Part shown: positions 39,785-43,689 of the stretch, one piece after another
Position numbering within the stretch: position 1 is the first letter of the stretch
How the letters are laid out: each line of letters opens with the position of its first letter
NCBI RefSeq assembly: GCF_001613265.1
Contig: NZ_BDCA01000044.1
Location: forward strand, 1-43,689
Source of the DNA: Nocardia vermiculata NBRC 100427
GTDB lineage: Bacteria > Actinomycetota > Actinomycetes > Mycobacteriales > Mycobacteriaceae
Direction: 5' to 3'
Length of the DNA: 43,689 bases
The notes under the pieces: generated by a model
What the model was told of the DNA's origin: nothing
Database searches by the model: none
Seen by the model: only the letters and a program-made list of their open reading frames with translations
Translations under genes and position numbers: made by a program

Positions 39785-41254
39785 GTGACATCGCTATGGC
39801 TGGACCGCACCCCGGTCTCGGTACCCGTGACCCCCGCACCGGGCGAGGAATACGACTGTGTCGTGGTCGGCGCCGGGCTGACGGGGCTGACCACCGCGCT
39901 ACTGCTCGCCCGTGCCGGACGGCGGGTGGCCGTCCTGGAGGCTCGCACCATCGGTGCGGTCGCAACCGGAAACACCACCGGCAAGCTCAGCCTGCTGCAG
40001 GGCACTCATCTGTCGGCGATCGCCGCGAAACACTCGGCGAGGACCGTATTGGACTATGTCGCAGGCAATTTGCAGGGGCAGCAGTGGCTGCTGCGGTTCT
40101 GCGCCGAGAACGATGTCGCCACCCAGCGCGAGGACGCGATCACCTACGCCGGTACCGAAGCGGGTGCCGCCTTGGTGGGCAAGGAGTTTCGCGCCTGTGC
40201 GGATGCCGGACTGGAGGTGGAGCAGACCGATGCGACGGAACTACCGATGCGAACCTACGGCGCGGTCCGGCTCCCCCGCCAGGCGCAGTTCGATCCGATG
40301 GATGTGCTCGAGGCCCTGACCCTGCAGGCATGCGATCACGGGGCGACGATCTTCGAGCACACCCGCGTCCACGGTGTGCACAGCGGTGTCGTCGATACCG
40401 AGCACGGCAGGATCTGCGCGGGGGCCGTTGTGCTGGCGACCGGCACCCCGATTCTGGACCGGGGCGGATTCTTCGCCCGGCTGGAACCGAACCGCTCGTA
40501 TGCGGCCGCACTGCGGGTGCCCGGTGAATTCCCGCGCGGCATGTACCTGTCGGCCGACTCACCGACCCGATCGCTGCGGTACGCACCGCACCGCGGCGAG
40601 GATCTGCTGCTGGTCGGCGGCAGCGGGCACATCGTCGGGCGCAGCCGCTCCCCGCAGGCGCATCTGGACGAGATGATCGACTGGGCCCGCACCCACTTCC
40701 CCGGCGCGCACCCCACGCACCGCTGGGCGGCGCAGGACTATGCCTCGATCGACGAACTGCCCTACGCCGGCCCGCTGCTCCCGGGCAACGACACCGTGCT
40801 CGTCGCCACCGGATACGCCAAGTGGGGTATGACCAATGCGGTCGCGGCGGCGCTGGCACTCACCGGCACCGTGCTCGGCGGGCAGCAGCCGTGGGCCGAC
40901 GCCTACCGCACCTGGCGCGGCAGCGAACTCGCGGGCGCGGCGAAAGCGGCATCGCTCAACGCCCACATGGCGCGGTATCTCGCCACCGGCTGGATCGACG
41001 CGATCCGATCCGGCGGCGACGGCGCGCCCGCCGAGGGGCAGGGCCGGGTGGAGCGCCGCGGTGCCCGGCCCGTCGGCGTCTGCACCGTCGACGGCGCCAC
41101 CACCGCGGTGTCTGCGGTGTGCCCGCACCTGTACGGCGTGCTGAGCTGGAACGACGCCGAGCAGTCGTGGGACTGCCCGCTACACGGGTCCCGGTTCGCA
41201 CACGACGGAAAGCTGCTGGAGGGACCGGCAACTCACGACCTCGAACAGGCGTGA
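39785..41254 (+). CDS. FAD-dependent oxidoreductase with C-terminal Rieske domain
   Basis: A 489-residue fusion. Residues 20-375 are a DAO-type FAD enzyme: the dinucleotide motif VVVGAGLTGLTTA at 26-38, a GNTTGKLSLLQGTH segment near 62, and an ATGTP near 220. Residues about 425-489 are a Rieske [2Fe-2S] domain: Cys and His in VCPHLYG near 444, then CPLHGSRF near 463, giving two Cys and two His. Electrons could pass between FAD and the cluster. Substrate unknown; family members are amine or glycine oxidase-like. GTG start with GGAAGG upstream. Confidence 0.9.
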   Translation: MTSLWLDRTPVSVPVTPAPGEEYDCVVVGAGLTGLTTALLLARAGRRVAVLEARTIGAVATGNTTGKLSLLQGTHLSAIAAKHSARTVLDYVAGNLQGQQWLLRFCAENDVATQREDAITYAGTEAGAALVGKEFRACADAGLEVEQTDATELPMRTYGAVRLPRQAQFDPMDVLEALTLQACDHGATIFEHTRVHGVHSGVVDTEHGRICAGAVVLATGTPILDRGGFFARLEPNRSYAAALRVPGEFPRGMYLSADSPTRSLRYAPHRGEDLLLVGGSGHIVGRSRSPQAHLDEMIDWARTHFPGAHPTHRWAAQDYASIDELPYAGPLLPGNDTVLVATGYAKWGMTNAVAAALALTGTVLGGQQPWADAYRTWRGSELAGAAKAASLNAHMARYLATGWIDAIRSGGDGAPAEGQGRVERRGARPVGVCTVDGATTAVSAVCPHLYGVLSWNDAEQSWDCPLHGSRFAHDGKLLEGPATHDLEQA

Positions 41255-41274
41255 GCCTCCGCTTCCCGGAGCGG

Positions 41275-42951
41275 CTACACCACGTGTTGCCTGCCGTACG
41301 CGGCGAATTCGGCTTCGAGGGCAGCCTTGTCGACCGCCGTCATCAGGCTGTACTTCGGCTCGCCGCGACCGATCCAGCGGTACACCGACTCCTCGGTGCG
41401 CCACTTCTGTTCCTGCAGATCGCGTTTGAGCACCTTGTTGGACCCGGTGACCGGCAGATTTCCCGACACTCGCAGCAACCGGGGCGCGCCCTTGCTGCCG
41501 AGATCCTCTTGTCCGGTCAGGAACTGCGCGAACTCCACCGCATCGAAGGCCGCGGGATCGGCGACCTCGATCGCCGCCATGACCTGATCGCCCGAGCGTG
41601 GATCGGGCACCCCGAAGACGGCGGCGGCGATCACGCCGGGATGACGGCGCACCACCTGCTCGATCAGCAGGGTGGAGGTGTTCTCACCGTCGACCCGCAG
41701 CCAATCCCCCTTGCGCCCGGCGAAATACAGGAAGCCGTCGGCATCGAGGTAGCCGAGATCGCCGGTCCAATACCAGCCGTTGCGGACGCGTTCGGCATCG
41801 GCGACGTCGTTCTTGTAGTACCCCTCGAACGCGGCCGCCCCGGCCTTGTCGATCATCTCGCCGATCGCGTCCTCGGGGTTGAGGACCCGGCCGTACTCGT
41901 CGAGTTCGGCCGGCACGCACTCCTGCATGGTCTCCGGGTTTACGATGGCGACGCCGGCATGGGTGGGGCGCCCCAGCGCGTTGGGCGGGGCGTCGTCGGC
42001 CGGAGTGGACAGATTGGCGCCCTCACTGGATCCGTAGCCCTCGAACAGGAACGCGCCGAAGCGACGCCGGAACTGCTCCTGGTCGGCGACGGAGGCCTCG
42101 GTACCGAAGCCACGCACCAGGGTGTTGTCGCTGTCGTTGTCGGCTTCGGGGGTGGCGAGCAGGTAACCCAGGGCCTTACCGACGTAGGTGAAGAAGGTGG
42201 CATCGAAGAATCGGACATCGGCCAGGAATCCGGAGGCGGAGAATTTCCGGGTCAGGCAGACGGTGGCGCCCAGTGCCAGCGACGGCGCCCACAGCGCGAA
42301 CAACGCGTTGCCGTGGAACAGCGGCATGCAGCAGTATTCGACATCTTCACGGACATGGTCGAACTTGTCGATCGAACCGTAGGCCATACCCGCGAAGCGG
42401 CGCTGACTGCATTTGACCGCTTTCGAACTGCCCGAGGTGCCGGAGGTGAACAGCAGCAACAGCAGCGAATCCGGGGTCGCGGTGACGGTGGGTTCGCAGC
42501 GATGCGCATCGATCAGCGCCGGATAGCCCGGGTCGTCGATGAGCAGGAAGCGGTCGGCGTCGAGGCCGAGATCCAGATCGCGCAGGCGTGCCATGCCCGC
42601 GGCGTCGGTGACGATCAGCTGGCTGTCGACGTAGCGGATGTCGGCGGCCAGCTGAGCATCGCCGCGGGTGGGGTTGATTCCGGCGATGGTTGCGCCGGAC
42701 AGGGCGGCGGCACCCACCCAGAAGATGAAATCGGGAACGTTGTCCAGTAGCACGCCGATGTGGAACGGACCGTCGCGGCGCATGGCGCGGGCCAGCTCCG
42801 CGCGGGCGGCCGATTCACGGACCACCGCATCCCAGGTCCAGTCCTGCTCGCGGGTGCGTAGCCCCAACCGCTGGTCACCCAGCCGGTCCAGCAGCAGTGT
42901 CGCGGTATCCGTGCGCCGGGTTCCCATGTCCGGCACTTTCGCAGTCTCCAC
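41275..42951 (-). CDS. Long-chain acyl-CoA synthetase, FadD17-like
   Basis: A protein of about 558 residues of the ANL superfamily that activates a fatty or steroid-side-chain acid to its CoA thioester through an acyl-adenylate. Seen: the AMP-binding P-loop LLFTSGTSGSSKAVK near 165, FEGYGSSEGANLS near 305, WYWTGDLGYLD near 420, and the late Lys in TGSNKVLKRDL that closes the active site. The mycobacterial FadD17 is the closest recognised type. GTG 42951 has AGGAGG 4 bases upstream; ATG 42927 (8 codons later) is a fair alternative. It is divergent from mceG. Confidence 0.85.
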   Translation of the reverse strand: METAKVPDMGTRRTDTATLLLDRLGDQRLGLRTREQDWTWDAVVRESAARAELARAMRRDGPFHIGVLLDNVPDFIFWVGAAALSGATIAGINPTRGDAQLAADIRYVDSQLIVTDAAGMARLRDLDLGLDADRFLLIDDPGYPALIDAHRCEPTVTATPDSLLLLLFTSGTSGSSKAVKCSQRRFAGMAYGSIDKFDHVREDVEYCCMPLFHGNALFALWAPSLALGATVCLTRKFSASGFLADVRFFDATFFTYVGKALGYLLATPEADNDSDNTLVRGFGTEASVADQEQFRRRFGAFLFEGYGSSEGANLSTPADDAPPNALGRPTHAGVAIVNPETMQECVPAELDEYGRVLNPEDAIGEMIDKAGAAAFEGYYKNDVADAERVRNGWYWTGDLGYLDADGFLYFAGRKGDWLRVDGENTSTLLIEQVVRRHPGVIAAAVFGVPDPRSGDQVMAAIEVADPAAFDAVEFAQFLTGQEDLGSKGAPRLLRVSGNLPVTGSNKVLKRDLQEQKWRTEESVYRWIGRGEPKYSLMTAVDKAALEAEFAAYGRQHVV

Positions 42952-43238
42952 GTCTCCTCCTATGCACCGAGTCCGACCGCTCGGGCCCTCGAGCCTGCCT
43001 GTTCTTCCGGCGCCGCGGCGAAATGCTCCCACTGGGTGGCACAAGTCACTGCGACGAGCGGACGAGGAGCGGACAAAGCCTCGAGCGTCCCGCGATATCT
43101 ACCCCGTGAACACCCAGCGCGGGGGCAGAATATGAATTAACATCTTCACCAATTGCCGCTACCGGCCGATACTGCACTGTCGACGGGGCGGCTTCCCGAG
43201 CCGGGCCGAGGCCGCAGGCGAGATACGTGGAGGTTGGC

Positions 43239-43689
43239 GTGGGCGTCGAGGTCAGGACCGAGAGCGTTACGAAATCTTTCGGGTCCCAGCGGATTTGGCA
43301 GGACGTCACTTTGACGTTGCCGTCGGGTGAAGTCAGTGCTCTGCTCGGCCCCTCCGGTACCGGTAAATCTGTCTTCCTGAAGTCGTTGATCGGTTTGTTG
43401 CGCCCGGAGCGTGGGTCCATCTTCATCGATGGCACCGATATCACGACCTGCTCCAACAAGGAGCTTTACGAGATCCGCAAGCTGTTCGGTGTGTTGTTCC
43501 AGGACGGCGCGTTGTTCGGGTCGATGAACCTGTTCGACAATGTGGCGTTCCCGCTGCGGGAGCACACCAAGAAGCACGAATCCGAGATCAAGCAGATCGT
43601 GATGGAGAAGCTCGAGCTGACCGGTCTGCTCGGCGCCGAGGGCAAACTCCCCGGCGAGATCTCCGGTGGTATGCGTAAACGTGCCGGCC
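43239..43689 (+). CDS. mceG: MceG (Mkl) ATPase for Mce transporters, 3'-truncated by window edge
   Basis: 150 codons are visible of an ABC ATPase highly similar to mycobacterial Mkl/MceG, which powers Mce lipid and cholesterol importers. The start VEVRTESVTKSFGSQRIW, Walker A GPSGTGKS at residues 37-44, SLIGLLRPERGSI, the Q-loop region FGVLFQDGALFGSMN, FPLREHTKK and signature SGGMRKR match. GTG 43239 has GGAGG 5 bases upstream; an in-frame GTG at 43227 would add 4 residues. Wobble positions use T and G more than neighbours (TTG, GGT, TTC), as in highly expressed genes. Walker B is beyond the window. Confidence 0.92.
   Translation, partial: MGVEVRTESVTKSFGSQRIWQDVTLTLPSGEVSALLGPSGTGKSVFLKSLIGLLRPERGSIFIDGTDITTCSNKELYEIRKLFGVLFQDGALFGSMNLFDNVAFPLREHTKKHESEIKQIVMEKLELTGLLGAEGKLPGEISGGMRKRAG

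Noticed and set aside
40822..42750. A plus-strand frame of 642 codons spanning the FAD-Rieske end and the FadD17-like gene
   Set aside because: It runs antisense to the FadD gene and out of frame with the Rieske gene; no family resemblance.
1..43689. tRNA, rRNA, integrase, attachment site or phage genes
   Set aside because: None recognised on either strand by inspection; a short tRNA missed by eye cannot be fully excluded.

Overview
The window reads as a piece of a high-GC actinobacterial chromosome, most likely Nocardia or a close mycolic-acid relative. The evidence is a family-level gene set: an Rv2629-type ribosome hibernation factor, a DUF222/HNH (13E12-type) protein with a mycobacterial-style SOS box, an XRE-DUF397 regulator pair, a FadD17-like acyl-CoA synthetase, and at the right edge the start of mceG, the ATPase that energises Mce lipid importers. 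No rRNA, tRNA, CRISPR array, insertion sequence or integrase was recognised. The genus is inferred from gene content.

Layout. 1-4.4 kb: the end of a DUF4334 gene overlapping a zinc alcohol dehydrogenase, an SRPBCC protein, the Rv2629-like gene and two small genes. 4.4-8.2 kb (minus strand): two glycosyltransferases, an 18-cysteine copper-binding four-helix protein, Dps and a small membrane protein. 8.5-11.4 kb: an SDR epimerase, then a cobalamin riboswitch followed by cbtB-cbtA and a histidine phosphatase. 11.4-14.2 kb: DUF488, a PlsC-like acyltransferase behind a large palindrome, an unknown gene and a TetR regulator. 14.3-18 kb: a tightly overlapping four-gene glycine betaine/choline type ABC importer. 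18-23.9 kb: aconitase, a divergent TetR-thioesterase operon, a lipase maturation factor and an SDR. 24-29.4 kb (minus strand): a nickel/peptide-type ABC importer (binding protein, permease, and one polypeptide joining the second permease to both ATPases) behind a second cobalamin riboswitch. 29.3-31.6 kb: a truncated oxidoreductase, a CsbD/48-aa/PncC operon and DUF2200. 31.7-35.5 kb: a compositionally different patch with the XRE-DUF397 pair, opposing small unknown genes and an SOS-controlled DUF222-HNH gene. 35.6-41.3 kb: a VOC protein, an uncharacterised operon headed by a DJ-1/PfpI gene divergent from its likely GlxA/AraC regulator, and an FAD-Rieske oxidoreductase. 41.3-43.7 kb: fadD17-like and mceG, divergent.

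How the genes fit together. The clearest theme is metal and B12 economy. Two unrelated candidate cobalt importers, CbtAB and a nickel/peptide-type ABC transporter, each sit behind their own B12 riboswitch about 20 kb apart, so both should open when cobalamin is low. A second theme is stress handling: Dps, copper-binding protein, CsbD, osmoprotectant import, the hibernation factor and the SOS-linked HNH protein. A third is acyl-lipid metabolism: PlsC, thioesterase, FadD17-like and MceG, two of them near palindromic operators.
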